Source: Desulfatibacillum aliphaticivorans DSM 15576 (GTDB lineage Bacteria > Desulfobacterota > Desulfobacteria > Desulfobacterales > Desulfatibacillaceae). Taken from it: a stretch of 64,000 nucleotides of DNA. Every line of letters starts with the position of its first letter. The first letter of the stretch is position 1. Location of the stretch: assembly GCF_000429905.1 (NCBI RefSeq), contig NZ_AUCT01000006.1, forward strand, positions 62,001 through 126,000, written 5' to 3'. The position numbers were made by a program, and so were the translations under genes. This document shows, piece after piece, positions 48,552-56,823 of the stretch. The notes beneath the pieces are model-generated. The model saw only the letters and a program-made list of their open reading frames with translations. It searched no databases and was not told where the DNA came from.

Positions 48552-49217
48552 TTTTTTGCCTCCTTCAAATGTCTCCCGCAAATTTAACCGGGGATTTTCG
48601 TACCACACCTGATCGGCCTTGTCTGTATGATAATTGTAAAGAAAAAGCGTGACCGTATGTAGAGCAGCCTGGAAGATTCGTTGGAAACCAATGAAGGCCG
48701 GCGGTCCGTGTAAAATGTATCATCTTAAGACATTATTGCGCCCTTACCGATCAAGGGTAGCACTGGCAGAGCAGTATCCTGCCAGTGCGCGCCAGCGCAT
48801 GTAGTTCGACCCGTCAGGTTGTGGATTCCATGGATTGTTGGCGAAAGGAAAGCGTATCTAAAACAGATAAAATTTACAGAACAAAAATAACTATTAAATT
48901 TCAAATAGTTATATATGCATTCCCACGCGAAGCATGGGAACGAGTTTCTAACCGGCGCCATCCGCCGCCGACCATCCCCGATTCCTGCAATTTTTCCCGG
49001 CCGCGCCTTGTGTTGCTAAAGCGACACGGCGGCAAACAGCGCTGCCTGGGCCACTCGATACAAAGCGCTGCTAGCTTTAAGGCTGCATTGCGTCATTATC
49101 TCATAGTCAGCTATCGTCTTTTGAAAAATTAAGGAATATGGTATCCATCAAAGGATTTCTTCTCATAACTCCGACGGTAAATCAGGAAGCCAACCAATGG
49201 CGGCAGCAGAGTAAAAA
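48552..49217. other. Gene-free stretch with a degenerate repeat
   Basis: About 665 bases between the DUF4405 and DAPG-hydrolase-type genes. It holds TIR element copy B (48755-49056) and, inside it, a short palindrome TTCCCACGCGAAGCATGGGAA (48920-48940), a type of dispersed repeat common in many genomes. No gene supported; AT-rich at 48860-48920. Confidence 0.55.
48755..49056. repeat. Dispersed TIR element, copy B (degenerate, about 300 bp)
   Basis: Starts GGGTAGCAC. First hairpin CACTGGCAG (48761-48769), loop AGCAGTATC, then CTGCCAGTG (48779-48787). Second hairpin TGCGC-GCCA-GCGCA (48786-48799). The far end, read on the minus strand, starts GAGTGGCCCAGGC and has GTCGC-TTTA-GCAAC then AAGGCGCGGCCGGGAAAA. 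Loop sequences match copy A at 26434-26668 while the stems differ yet still pair. Confidence 0.5.
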
Positions 49218-50027
49218 ATGAGCACTTCCGAGCAAAAGGAGCCCTACGCTGAATATTTCAGGCGCAAGCCAGCCGGGATTCCCGCGGAAACCCTTCGGGC
49301 AATCGAAAAAGGGCCGCATTCTCATGCTTTGGTATTGCCTTTGGAGGATATCAACGCCCTGCTGAGTCCGGGTTATCTGGATATAGAAACCGGCTTCTGC
49401 AACATGCCGGACGGCAGCGTCTATGTGGCCGTAAAAACGGAAATGCCCAAGGTGACGGGCGATATGCTGGATTGGTGGTTCTGGTGGCATCCCATGCAAT
49501 CCCTGCGCTACAAAATCTGGTTCCCCCAGGCCCATTTCAGCGTCAGCCTGGACGCGGACCTTGAAGAATACTCCAAACGAAGCGGTCCGTACGCGGAACG
49601 ATACTGGAATACCGCCAATTTTCCCAGGGAAGACGTTGGCGCTGGCGCCGAGACCTTGTCCATCAAGTTTGTGCGGCCTTCCGATTTTGGCTTTGACGAG
49701 TCTCGCTTTGAAAAAGCGGGCGTTGCAACGGTCTTTTGCGGGCTTGTGGGCTCCAAAAGCAAGCATGTCAAGCAGCACACCTTGATGTGCCATTTTGTGC
49801 GGAATGTGGACGAGGGCGTGGAAATGCGCAGCCGGTTCTGGATCGGCAAGAAAATCCTGGTATACGGCGATAATGAAAATTCGCCCGTTAACAGGCTGGC
49901 CAACACCAAGTTAATCAGGAAGATCGCCATCCCTAAAAATATCGGCCGATCCATGGCCATGCACTGCGCCCAGGAATACAACAATCTGGCGGAAATCCTG
50001 CCTGAGTTATACAGGGCCTATGCCTGA
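49218..50027 (+). CDS. DAPG/phloretin-hydrolase family protein
   Basis: A 269-residue cytoplasmic protein of the DAPG_hydrolase family, zinc enzymes that cut the C-C bond between an acyl group and a phenol ring (2,4-diacetylphloroglucinol, phloretin). Family marks are WWFWWHPMQSLRYKIWFPQA followed by His, and the C-terminal metal motif MAMHCAQEYNNL (HxxxE). Two aromatic-rich stretches and the absence of membrane segments fit. The natural substrate in this host is unknown; degradation of a plant or microbial phenolic is reasonable in an aromatic-degrading anaerobe. No strong ribosome binding site is seen before ATG 49218. It is isolated, next to the DUF262 insert. Confidence 0.78.
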   Translation: MSTSEQKEPYAEYFRRKPAGIPAETLRAIEKGPHSHALVLPLEDINALLSPGYLDIETGFCNMPDGSVYVAVKTEMPKVTGDMLDWWFWWHPMQSLRYKIWFPQAHFSVSLDADLEEYSKRSGPYAERYWNTANFPREDVGAGAETLSIKFVRPSDFGFDESRFEKAGVATVFCGLVGSKSKHVKQHTLMCHFVRNVDEGVEMRSRFWIGKKILVYGDNENSPVNRLANTKLIRKIAIPKNIGRSMAMHCAQEYNNLAEILPELYRAYA

Positions 50028-50189
50028 CGGGACCCTGATGGAACCTAAGTTTTCCCTTGTCTTGCATGCCTGGAAGGCGCAAACAGAAGGGCGCGCCTAC
50101 ATTGTTTCATAAACCGAAATAGATAAATAAATATGTAGCGGCAGGCCCCCGTGCCTGCCCAAAAGACAGAGTAACTCGCGTTCAACCTC

Positions 50190-50334
50190 CTAAATTTTTT
50201 GAATAAAGGGTTTGCCGCCGCTGGCCTTGCCGGATTTCAGGGCGTCCAGGGCCTTGAACAGCATGCCGCCGCCCGAGCCCGCCCCTGAATCGCCGGACAC
50301 AACGAAGCCCATGGCAACGCCCGGGAAAGCAAGT
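50190..50334 (-). pseudogene. Duplicated 3' end of the RND-cNMP-GGDEF gene
   Basis: The last ~45 codons of the neighbouring 1,065-residue protein, in frame to a stop at 50190-50192: GVAMGFVVSGDSGAGSGGGM then LFKALDALKSGKASGGKPFI and QKI. The intact gene ends GKPFIQRV. Upstream of about 50326 the similarity stops abruptly and AT-rich unrelated sequence takes over. Non-functional fragment. Confidence 0.85.
50198..50325. repeat. 128-bp direct repeat, left copy
   Basis: Matches 52677-52804 without gaps over 128 bases, differing at about seven or eight positions. Similarity ends sharply at GCAACGCCCGGG on one side and TTTGAATAAA on the other. The pair brackets 2.35 kb carrying the DUF262 gene. 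Confidence 0.9.
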
Positions 50335-50587
50335 TCTCCCTTGGGATAGACCAAAGGATGTTGTTCTTTTTTTGTCAAACTGATTGATTTAAACGCAATT
50401 ATGTACATCATATAATCATAAAATTTCATTTTTCTTGCTGTTAAAAATGAATTATGATATCCAATGTTTCAATCCTTCTTAAAATCGGCGCGCGTAAAAT
50501 TCAACGTATTGATTTAAAAAAAGATGATTAGCTCACTGGGCGGAATGCAACGGGTGGGGCTATAAGGAGCAAAAAAGGAGCGAGTGA

Positions 50588-52273
50588 ATGAAAAATCGAA
50601 GGCAAACCATTCGAAAGATCGTTGGTTTTTTGAATAACAAGGAAGAAGACGGAGGGTTCTGGCTTCCCAATATCCAGAGGCCCTTTGTGTGGGGGGAGGA
50701 TCAGATTTGCCGGCTTTTTGATTCAATTTTACGTGAATATCCCATCAGCACTTTGTTGGTTTGGAAAACAACAAATAAAATTCGCCGTAGAAAGTTCATC
50801 GATAACTGGCAGGATTCGCTTCGTCCTCGTCTGAGCATTTTTTATGTCAATGAAGACGAGGCGAAAAAGTGTCTGGTCTTGGACGGACAGCAACGATTGC
50901 AAAGCCTTTTCATTGGTCTTTGCGGAAGTTTTAATAGTAAGGAGCTTTGCCTGAATATTTTAAGCGGTGAAATTGCTGCGCCGGATGACATCAAATATGA
51001 ATTTAAGTTTATTGAGCCCGATGCCATTGCTTTTCCATGGGTTAATTTTAAAACCCTTGTTTTCACAGAAAGAAAGAAAAGAGTGATCCTCAAAGACTTG
51101 GAAGATGCGGCCGGGCGGGAACTTGATAGCCAGGAGCTTGACAAGATAGAGGATCACCTGGACCTTGTGGATAAAACGTTTAAAATGGATGAGGCCATTA
51201 CCTATCAGGAATTGGATAGTATTGATAATCCAGACCTCTACAAAGAAGACGATGTCGTGGAGGTCTTCATTCGCGCCAACTCAGGCGGGACGGTGCTGGG
51301 TAAATCTGACTTATTGTTTTCTCTACTTACTGCAAGTTGGGAAGTTGCGGACAAGTCCATGGAAGACCTGCTGGAGACCTTAAACAGGCATGGATTTGCT
51401 TTTGACCGGGATTTTATCCTTAAAACCTGCCTCCTGTTATTGGGGCAAGGGGCAAGGTATGAGGTTAGCAAGTTTCGGAGAGAGGGGGTTAGGGAAGAAA
51501 TTGAGGAAAAATGGAGTCGGATTGCAGATGCAGTCATGGATGTCTTGGACTTTGTTAGAGGCAAGACCTTCATTCAGTGTGACAAGGCTCTTCCCAGTTA
51601 CCTCGTTTTGATGCCGCTTGTTATTTTACGGTATCATTTTCCTAAAGCATGGAAAACGGCCAAGGGCATCGACGCCTACCTTTTGCGTTGTTCACTGGTT
51701 GGGGCTTTCAGCGGACAGGCTGACCGGCTTTTGGATGCTTTGGATAAGAGAATCAAAATATCTCAAGCCTTTGATCTTGATGAAATCTTCGCATTGATTC
51801 GTTCCCAGGGTCGAAGTCTGGAATTGACTGAAGACCGGTTTTGGCAAATGGGATACGGCTCCAAAACCATCCATTTGCTGTTTAATATCTGGTATCAGGG
51901 AATTAACTATACGCCAGCTTACCAAAACAATATGCTTCAGGTGGATCATATTTTTCCTCAGTGTGCACTCAAGGCGGTAAAAGAAGTGAATCCGGAAACC
52001 GGAAGGATGCGGATGAAGTACTATGAACCGGATCGAAATCAACTTGCGAACTGCATGCTCTTGAGCCGGGATGAAAACGGACCGGGAGGGAAGTGGGATA
52101 CTCTTCCCAAGGATTGGTTCGCAGATAAGGATGATGCATATTTAGACAGGCATCTGATACCCAAAAACTCCGCTTTGTGGGAAATGGATCAGTTTGAGAA
52201 TTTCATTGAGGAGAGAAAAAAACTCATTGCTGCCAAGTTTTCGAATCTCATAGTTCCTTCCGCCAAGGGGTAG
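50588..52273 (+). CDS. DUF262 plus HNH protein (GmrSD/SspE-like), likely anti-phage
   Basis: A 561-residue protein. The N-terminal DUF262 (ParB/Srx-like) domain shows IQRPFVWGEDQI (residues about 29-40), LVLDGQQRLQSLF (the DGQQR motif) and FIRANSGGTVLGKSDL. The C-terminus has an HNH/DUF1524-like nuclease motif: QVDHIFPQ, then NQLANCMLLSRDENGPGGK. Related two-domain proteins (GmrSD, SspE, BrxU) use NTP binding by DUF262 to license the HNH domain to cut modified or phosphorothioate-associated phage DNA. No methylase or dnd/ssp genes are near, so it would be a single-gene system. GGAG seven bases before the ATG sets the start. Codon use is AT-richer than neighbours, fitting recent transfer. Confidence 0.85.
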   Translation: MKNRRQTIRKIVGFLNNKEEDGGFWLPNIQRPFVWGEDQICRLFDSILREYPISTLLVWKTTNKIRRRKFIDNWQDSLRPRLSIFYVNEDEAKKCLVLDGQQRLQSLFIGLCGSFNSKELCLNILSGEIAAPDDIKYEFKFIEPDAIAFPWVNFKTLVFTERKKRVILKDLEDAAGRELDSQELDKIEDHLDLVDKTFKMDEAITYQELDSIDNPDLYKEDDVVEVFIRANSGGTVLGKSDLLFSLLTASWEVADKSMEDLLETLNRHGFAFDRDFILKTCLLLLGQGARYEVSKFRREGVREEIEEKWSRIADAVMDVLDFVRGKTFIQCDKALPSYLVLMPLVILRYHFPKAWKTAKGIDAYLLRCSLVGAFSGQADRLLDALDKRIKISQAFDLDEIFALIRSQGRSLELTEDRFWQMGYGSKTIHLLFNIWYQGINYTPAYQNNMLQVDHIFPQCALKAVKEVNPETGRMRMKYYEPDRNQLANCMLLSRDENGPGGKWDTLPKDWFADKDDAYLDRHLIPKNSALWEMDQFENFIEERKKLIAAKFSNLIVPSAKG

Positions 52274-52359
52274 GCATGGGACGCAGCATGGTTCAGGCAG
52301 GTTGGTCTCCTATCCTGTCGCATAAATTTTCAAATACCATAACTCATGTTGGGGGGAAC

Positions 52360-52644
52360 ATGGCTGGCAAACATAGAGGCGCTTATTACACCATTTTTAT
52401 ATTTGTGTGTTTTCTTCCTTCGGCGATCCTTTCCTCCTTGTTAGTCAGAGGCTTTTTTTTCAATGCTAACGATGAGCGGATCTGGAGTTCGGTGTGGAGG
52501 TCCCTATTTAGCGGTGAACTGCATTTTAGCATTGGTGATGTGTTGTTGTCTTCAACCTTTGCAAAATTGGCTTCCACTTTCACGATCAGCGGTTTTGTGT
52601 GTGGATTCATAATTTTTACGATTATTATGGCAATTTGGGACTAA
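52360..52644 (+). CDS. Small two-helix membrane protein in the DUF262 island
   Basis: A 94-residue protein started at ATG 52360, three bases after GGGGGG (the frame to 52276 lacks a site and a sensible N-terminus). Two hydrophobic helices (YYTIFIFVCFLPSAILSSLL and TISGFVCGFIIFTIIMAIW) flank a polar loop. I recognise no family. It lies 87 bases past the DUF262 gene, same strand and base composition, so it may be an accessory or abortive-infection partner, or cargo. Confidence 0.55.
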   Translation: MAGKHRGAYYTIFIFVCFLPSAILSSLLVRGFFFNANDERIWSSVWRSLFSGELHFSIGDVLLSSTFAKLASTFTISGFVCGFIIFTIIMAIWD

Positions 52645-52668
52645 AGCCCGGCTATATCAAAATGTGGC

Positions 52669-55600
52669 TCACACTCTTTGAATAAACGGCTTGCCGCCGT
52701 TGGCCTTGCCGGATTTCAGGGCGTCCAGGGCCTTGAACAGCATGCCGCCGCCCGAGCCCGCCCCTGTATCGCCGGACACGACAAACCCCATGGCAACGCC
52801 CGGGCGCCAGCCCGAGACTCCGGCCTCGCAGGCCTCCTTCACCGCCGTGAACATATCCTGGCACGCGTCTTCCAGGGTGCATTCGTCCCGGTCCGAGACC
52901 AGCACGCCGAATTGGCGGTCGTCCAGGCGGGCCAGGACCGCGTGTTTGGGCAGCATTTTGGTGAGAAGCCTGCCGGTTTTTTCCAGCATTTGATCCGCCA
53001 GATCCACGGAAGCGGGCGCCTGCTCCGGCTCCTGCAGTTCCAAAATTCCCACGCCCACCTGATACCCGAATCGCTTGGACCGCTCCCCTTCCTTGGAAAG
53101 CTCCATAAGGAACGCGTCCTGCCCGGGCAGGCCGGTGGCGTCGTCCAACAGGCCGGCTTTTGCCAGGCTGTGGGTGGTGGCCTCCAGGCGGTCTGCCAGG
53201 ATTCCCATGAGGTTGAAGCATAGCCTGTAGGCGGCGGGAGGATACAGCCATTGGAGGCGCCGGATCATCTTGCGGCTGATTTCCAGGACTTCCACGCCGT
53301 CGCCGGCAACCACCGTGGCGGACCGGGGCGCCTTGCGCACCAGCCCCATTTCCCCCACGATTTCACCGGCGGGAAGCAGGGCCACGTGCATGCGTTTTCG
53401 GAAGGACGTGGTTTCCCCGGCCTGTCCGCTGTCCAGCACCTCCATATTGCCGGACAGGATGGCGTACATGGACGCGCTGGGGTCTCCCTTGCGGAAAAGA
53501 ATCTCGCCGGGCGCCATATTGCGCAGGCTTCCGGCCAGGAGCACATAATGGATCTGGTGCCGGCTGAGCCCTTTGAAGATGGGCATGCCCTGGTCTGGAG
53601 TGCGGCCCATGCGCAGCCTTATGACGTCCCACAGGGTGACGATGGGCACATGGAGCATGAGGGTCGGCAGCAGGATCAGGTCTCCCACGAGAGCTGCCAT
53701 CATGGTCAGGACCATCATGACGCCGAACAGGGCCGTGGGCCGGAATCCCGAGAACACCAGCACGGAAAAGCCCAGGCCGATGGTCAACGTGGTGAACACG
53801 ATGGGCCGGCCGATGGTCGCCAGGGTCTCGGCCAGGGCGCGTTTTTCGTCCAGGTCTTTTTTGAATTCGTCGTTATAATGAAACAGATAATGGATGGTGT
53901 CGTCCACGGCCAGACCGATGGCGATGCTGGCGATGAGGCTGGTGACCAGGGACAATTCCACGCCCATCCAGCCCATGATTCCGAAGTTCATGATGATGGG
54001 AAACATGTTGGGCAGGATGGCCGTCGCTCCTGCTTTGAAGGACAGAAACAGCAGGAACATCATGCCGAAAATCAGAACCATGGTGATGGACAGGCTTTTC
54101 ACCTGGCCTTGGGTGACCAGATTACTGGTTGCGGAAATGACGATCCCGAATCCGGTGGCGCGGCAGACCGCCTCCGGCCCGAAGAATTGGCGGCAGATTG
54201 CCTCCATGTCGCGTTTGCCGTTCAAGAAGTCGCTGGACCCGGAAATATGAGTCAGAAGCAAAATATTGGCTGACGAAAAATCCTGGGTGACGAACCGGGC
54301 CAGGGTCTCGCCGCCGATCATGGTTTTCATGGTGTTTATGTCCATACGCACCATGTAGCCTTGCTCCGGCAGCACGTAGGCGTCGTCCTCGTATTGGTTG
54401 GAGGCGTAATGGGCCAGACGCAGGTAGTCGGCCACGGAAACGGCTTTATCCACCTTGTCCAGGCCGACTAAAGCGTCTGACAAACCGGCCAGTTTGGCCA
54501 GGTTTTCGGGATCTTCAAAAAAATCCGGGACGTCGGTCCGCACCACCACGTTGACCGGAAAGCTGCCGCACAAGTCTTTGTATACGGCGTGAAAATTTTG
54601 CAGCACCGGCGCATCGGCCCGGAAATACCGGCAGGGATTGGTTTCCACCCGGATTTTGAAAACGCCGATCAGACCCGCCACGGCCATGATGATGAAAAAG
54701 GCGAACAGCTTTTTTTGATGATGCAGGTTCAGGTGGATGACGCCCTGTAAAAAACGGTCGACCAAATCCTTTTTCCGCTCCCGTTGGGAGGCCTCGGGGG
54801 ACGGATAGGCTGCAATCAGGGCCGGCAGCCAGGTTAACAGGATGATCAGCAGAAAAAACATGCCCACGCAGGAGAACAAGGCGAAATCCCGAATGGCGTC
54901 AATTCGGTTCACCACAAGGGACCCCAGGCCTACGATGGTGGTTCCCACGGCAAGGGACGTGGGCAGGCGCAGATCGCCGCAAACCCTTCGGGCGGCTTCC
55001 TCGGCTGTACAACCCTCCTCAACGGCACGGGCGTAGGCCGTGACAAAATGCAGGCAATAAGCCGTGCCCACGGCGATCAGGAAAACCGGCGTGATCATGG
55101 TGAGCATGGACAGGGCCGTGCCGGTCCAGCCCATGAGTCCGATGGTCCAGACCAGAGCCAGGGTAATGCTGGAAAGGGGGAAGAGCACGCCTTGCACGCT
55201 TCTAAACAAAATCAGCAGCAGGACGGCGATCACCCCGTAAGTGATGGGCGGCAGCCGGAAAAAATCCTGCTGGGTGTACCTGCCCAAAGCCAGGGATACG
55301 TTGGGCATACCCACGGAGTACAGGGACAGGCCGTTTTCCTCGTCTTTTAAAATGGCCGTAACCCGGTCCACCAGTTCCTCCGGATTTCGGGAATCGTCCA
55401 ACACCAGGGTCAGGCCCGCAACCTTTTGATCCCGGCTTATCAATTGGGAATCGAACAGCTTGATTGGTCCTATGATGTCCTTGAATTTATCCAGGGTCAT
55501 GCCGGTCGCCGCCATTTCCCGCAGGGCCGAAGGCAGGGAGATGGTTCTTTCTACGCCCGGAATCCGGGACAATCGTTTGTCCAGCCGTTCCAAATGGGCG

Positions 55601-55866
55601 AATGTCTCGGGCGCCAGGACGTTTTCCCCTTTGGCGACCACCTGGATGACCTGCTGCTCGCCGAATAGTTTGGTTGTCTCCTCGTAATATGCGGTTTCGG
55701 GCAGGTCGCGAATCACAAGGTCGTGGAGGGATGTCTTCAATTGGAGGCGAAACAAGCCCAGGCCCAGAATAACGGTCAACACCATCACCGCTGTCAAGGT
55801 CAGCTTGGGCGCCTTGAGGATGTGTTCCAAAATGGGGTCATAGGCGATGAATCGGAGCAATTTCAT
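52669..55866 (-). CDS. RND transporter fused to cyclic-nucleotide-binding and degenerate GGDEF domains
   Basis: A 1,065-residue inner-membrane protein. Residues 1-~750 are an MMPL/RND (HpnN-like) transporter with 12 helices in two halves, including GLAVDDTIHYLFHYNDEF (the acidic TM4/TM10-type region). Residues about 760-890 are a CRP-type cyclic-nucleotide-binding beta-roll (MAPGEILFRKGDPSASMYAI, LLPAGEIVGEMGLVRKAPRS). Residues about 925-1065 look like a GGDEF domain that has lost its catalytic signature (LARLDDRQFGVLVS where RxGGDEF is expected; DDATGLPGQDAFL at the start). RND pumps of this class move hopanoids, sterols or lipids; here transport may answer to a cyclic nucleotide. Its last 128 bases are duplicated at 50198. 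AAGAGG eight bases before ATG sets the start. Confidence 0.85.
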   Translation of the reverse strand: MKLLRFIAYDPILEHILKAPKLTLTAVMVLTVILGLGLFRLQLKTSLHDLVIRDLPETAYYEETTKLFGEQQVIQVVAKGENVLAPETFAHLERLDKRLSRIPGVERTISLPSALREMAATGMTLDKFKDIIGPIKLFDSQLISRDQKVAGLTLVLDDSRNPEELVDRVTAILKDEENGLSLYSVGMPNVSLALGRYTQQDFFRLPPITYGVIAVLLLILFRSVQGVLFPLSSITLALVWTIGLMGWTGTALSMLTMITPVFLIAVGTAYCLHFVTAYARAVEEGCTAEEAARRVCGDLRLPTSLAVGTTIVGLGSLVVNRIDAIRDFALFSCVGMFFLLIILLTWLPALIAAYPSPEASQRERKKDLVDRFLQGVIHLNLHHQKKLFAFFIIMAVAGLIGVFKIRVETNPCRYFRADAPVLQNFHAVYKDLCGSFPVNVVVRTDVPDFFEDPENLAKLAGLSDALVGLDKVDKAVSVADYLRLAHYASNQYEDDAYVLPEQGYMVRMDINTMKTMIGGETLARFVTQDFSSANILLLTHISGSSDFLNGKRDMEAICRQFFGPEAVCRATGFGIVISATSNLVTQGQVKSLSITMVLIFGMMFLLFLSFKAGATAILPNMFPIIMNFGIMGWMGVELSLVTSLIASIAIGLAVDDTIHYLFHYNDEFKKDLDEKRALAETLATIGRPIVFTTLTIGLGFSVLVFSGFRPTALFGVMMVLTMMAALVGDLILLPTLMLHVPIVTLWDVIRLRMGRTPDQGMPIFKGLSRHQIHYVLLAGSLRNMAPGEILFRKGDPSASMYAILSGNMEVLDSGQAGETTSFRKRMHVALLPAGEIVGEMGLVRKAPRSATVVAGDGVEVLEISRKMIRRLQWLYPPAAYRLCFNLMGILADRLEATTHSLAKAGLLDDATGLPGQDAFLMELSKEGERSKRFGYQVGVGILELQEPEQAPASVDLADQMLEKTGRLLTKMLPKHAVLARLDDRQFGVLVSDRDECTLEDACQDMFTAVKEACEAGVSGWRPGVAMGFVVSGDTGAGSGGGMLFKALDALKSGKANGGKPFIQRV
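52677..52804. repeat. 128-bp direct repeat, right copy (functional gene end)
   Basis: The 3'-terminal coding part of the RND fusion gene. Offset from the left copy at 50198-50325 is 2,479 bases. Differences lie mostly at third codon positions, so both copies were once coding. Confidence 0.9.
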
Positions 55867-56327
55867 GGCCGAGGCCTCTTGGGCTATGGGTGGATTCCAA
55901 TTATCAAGCAGGCGCGTGCAGAATGAAGGCGTGGAAACAGGGGGGAGAATGGAAAAAACGCGTCGCCTGGTTTTACGCCGTCTTGCGGGCCGCCAAAGAA
56001 GGCGTCCGCCATGGTCCGATTGCAGGCAAACGGCTCCTCAAACAGGAGCCTATATGAACAATATTTAATTATTACCTATTCCATATAGTGGGATCAAGCG
56101 CTTTTTACGGGGGCGATGAAAAATGGTTGGCGCCAAGCCTTGATCAGGCATGTTGAAGGTAAGCAGGATTTCGAGGGTGCGATGCAAATTCAAGATTCAC
56201 TTCGTTAAAATGACAGGACGAGGCTGGGTCACCGTTTCCGGGAATGCGTCATGATGATTGCAAAAAAAGCAGTTATCCTGGCGCCTTCCCTCCACGGGGA
56301 TGACGGAGAGCGGCCGCGGCCTGCGTA

Positions 56328-56430
56328 GGGTGGCCCAGGTAAGGCTTTTTTTGCCTGGGTTCGTAAGAACAAAAGGTGCGGCCGGGAAAAAATATGGAAA
56401 GAGGGTATGGTTGGCGGACGTATGGATTTG
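56328..56430. repeat. Dispersed TIR element, copy C
   Basis: Starts GGGTGGCCC. First hairpin CCCAGG..CCTGGG, then GTTC-GTAA-GAAC (56359-56370), followed by AAAAGGTGCGGCCGGG and an interior TATGGAAAG..GGTTGGCGGACGTATGG that aligns with copy A. The partner end was not found, so this copy may be truncated on the right. Confidence 0.55.
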
Positions 56431-56558
56431 GTTGAATCCATGCTTTTGTTTGTGGGTAGGGCTTTCGTCCGCAGGAGATTGATGGTTTCTATCCCCTCAA
56501 AGGCCGCTCCTACTGCGCTGGCGCGTCCATTATCATCGGCGGCGGCATAGATCGTCAT

Positions 56559-56605
56559 CCCGGCCAGGGGCGGTCTGTCTTTTCAAGACCGTCCCGCAAG
56601 CCGGG
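56559..56605. repeat. Imperfect palindrome of a common dispersed type
   Basis: CCCGGC (56559-56564) pairs with GCCGGG (56600-56605), with inner CGGTCT (56571-56576) and AGACCG (56586-56591). The CGTCATCCCGGC opening resembles widespread REP-like repeats; only one copy is seen here. Confidence 0.45.
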
Positions 56606-56823
56606 ACCCAGTGCTATTGTGGAATTACCTTGGAATATGAATGCCTGTTTGACACAGCTCGATATAAGAATGCGCGTCTTGTCAAACGAGTTGAAAAACC
56701 AAAAATTCGTAACGAAATCCAGCAATTCGGACTGGCGGCGTTGGCTCTGTTTTTCGTTCATTCCCGTTAAGGGATACCTTGGAACCTAATGCTTTCGCTT
56801 GCGCCTATGTTTTAAAGCCCCGC

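Larger units (their letters stand above)
50326..52676. mobile_element. Probable mini-island inserted at the 3' end of the RND gene
   Basis: A 2.35-kb segment between 128-bp direct repeats, visibly AT-richer than its surroundings, holding a DUF262/HNH gene, a small membrane protein gene and an AT-rich leader (50340-50587). The right repeat completes the 3' end of the intact RND gene; the left one is an orphan copy of the same end. That is what site-specific insertion into a gene 3' end leaves behind. No integrase or transposase is seen, so loss of a second paralogue is the alternative reading. Confidence 0.5.
55867..56823. other. Gene-free stretch with dispersed repeats
   Basis: Nearly 960 bases between the RND fusion gene and the nitronate-monooxygenase-type gene. 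It contains TIR element copy C (56328-56430) and an imperfect palindrome at 56559-56605. The part next to 55866 is the presumed promoter of the RND gene. No supported gene. Confidence 0.55.

Noticed and set aside
50326..52676. A tRNA-targeted genomic island
   Set aside because: No tRNA gene or integrase is present; the flanking repeats come from the 3' end of a protein gene.
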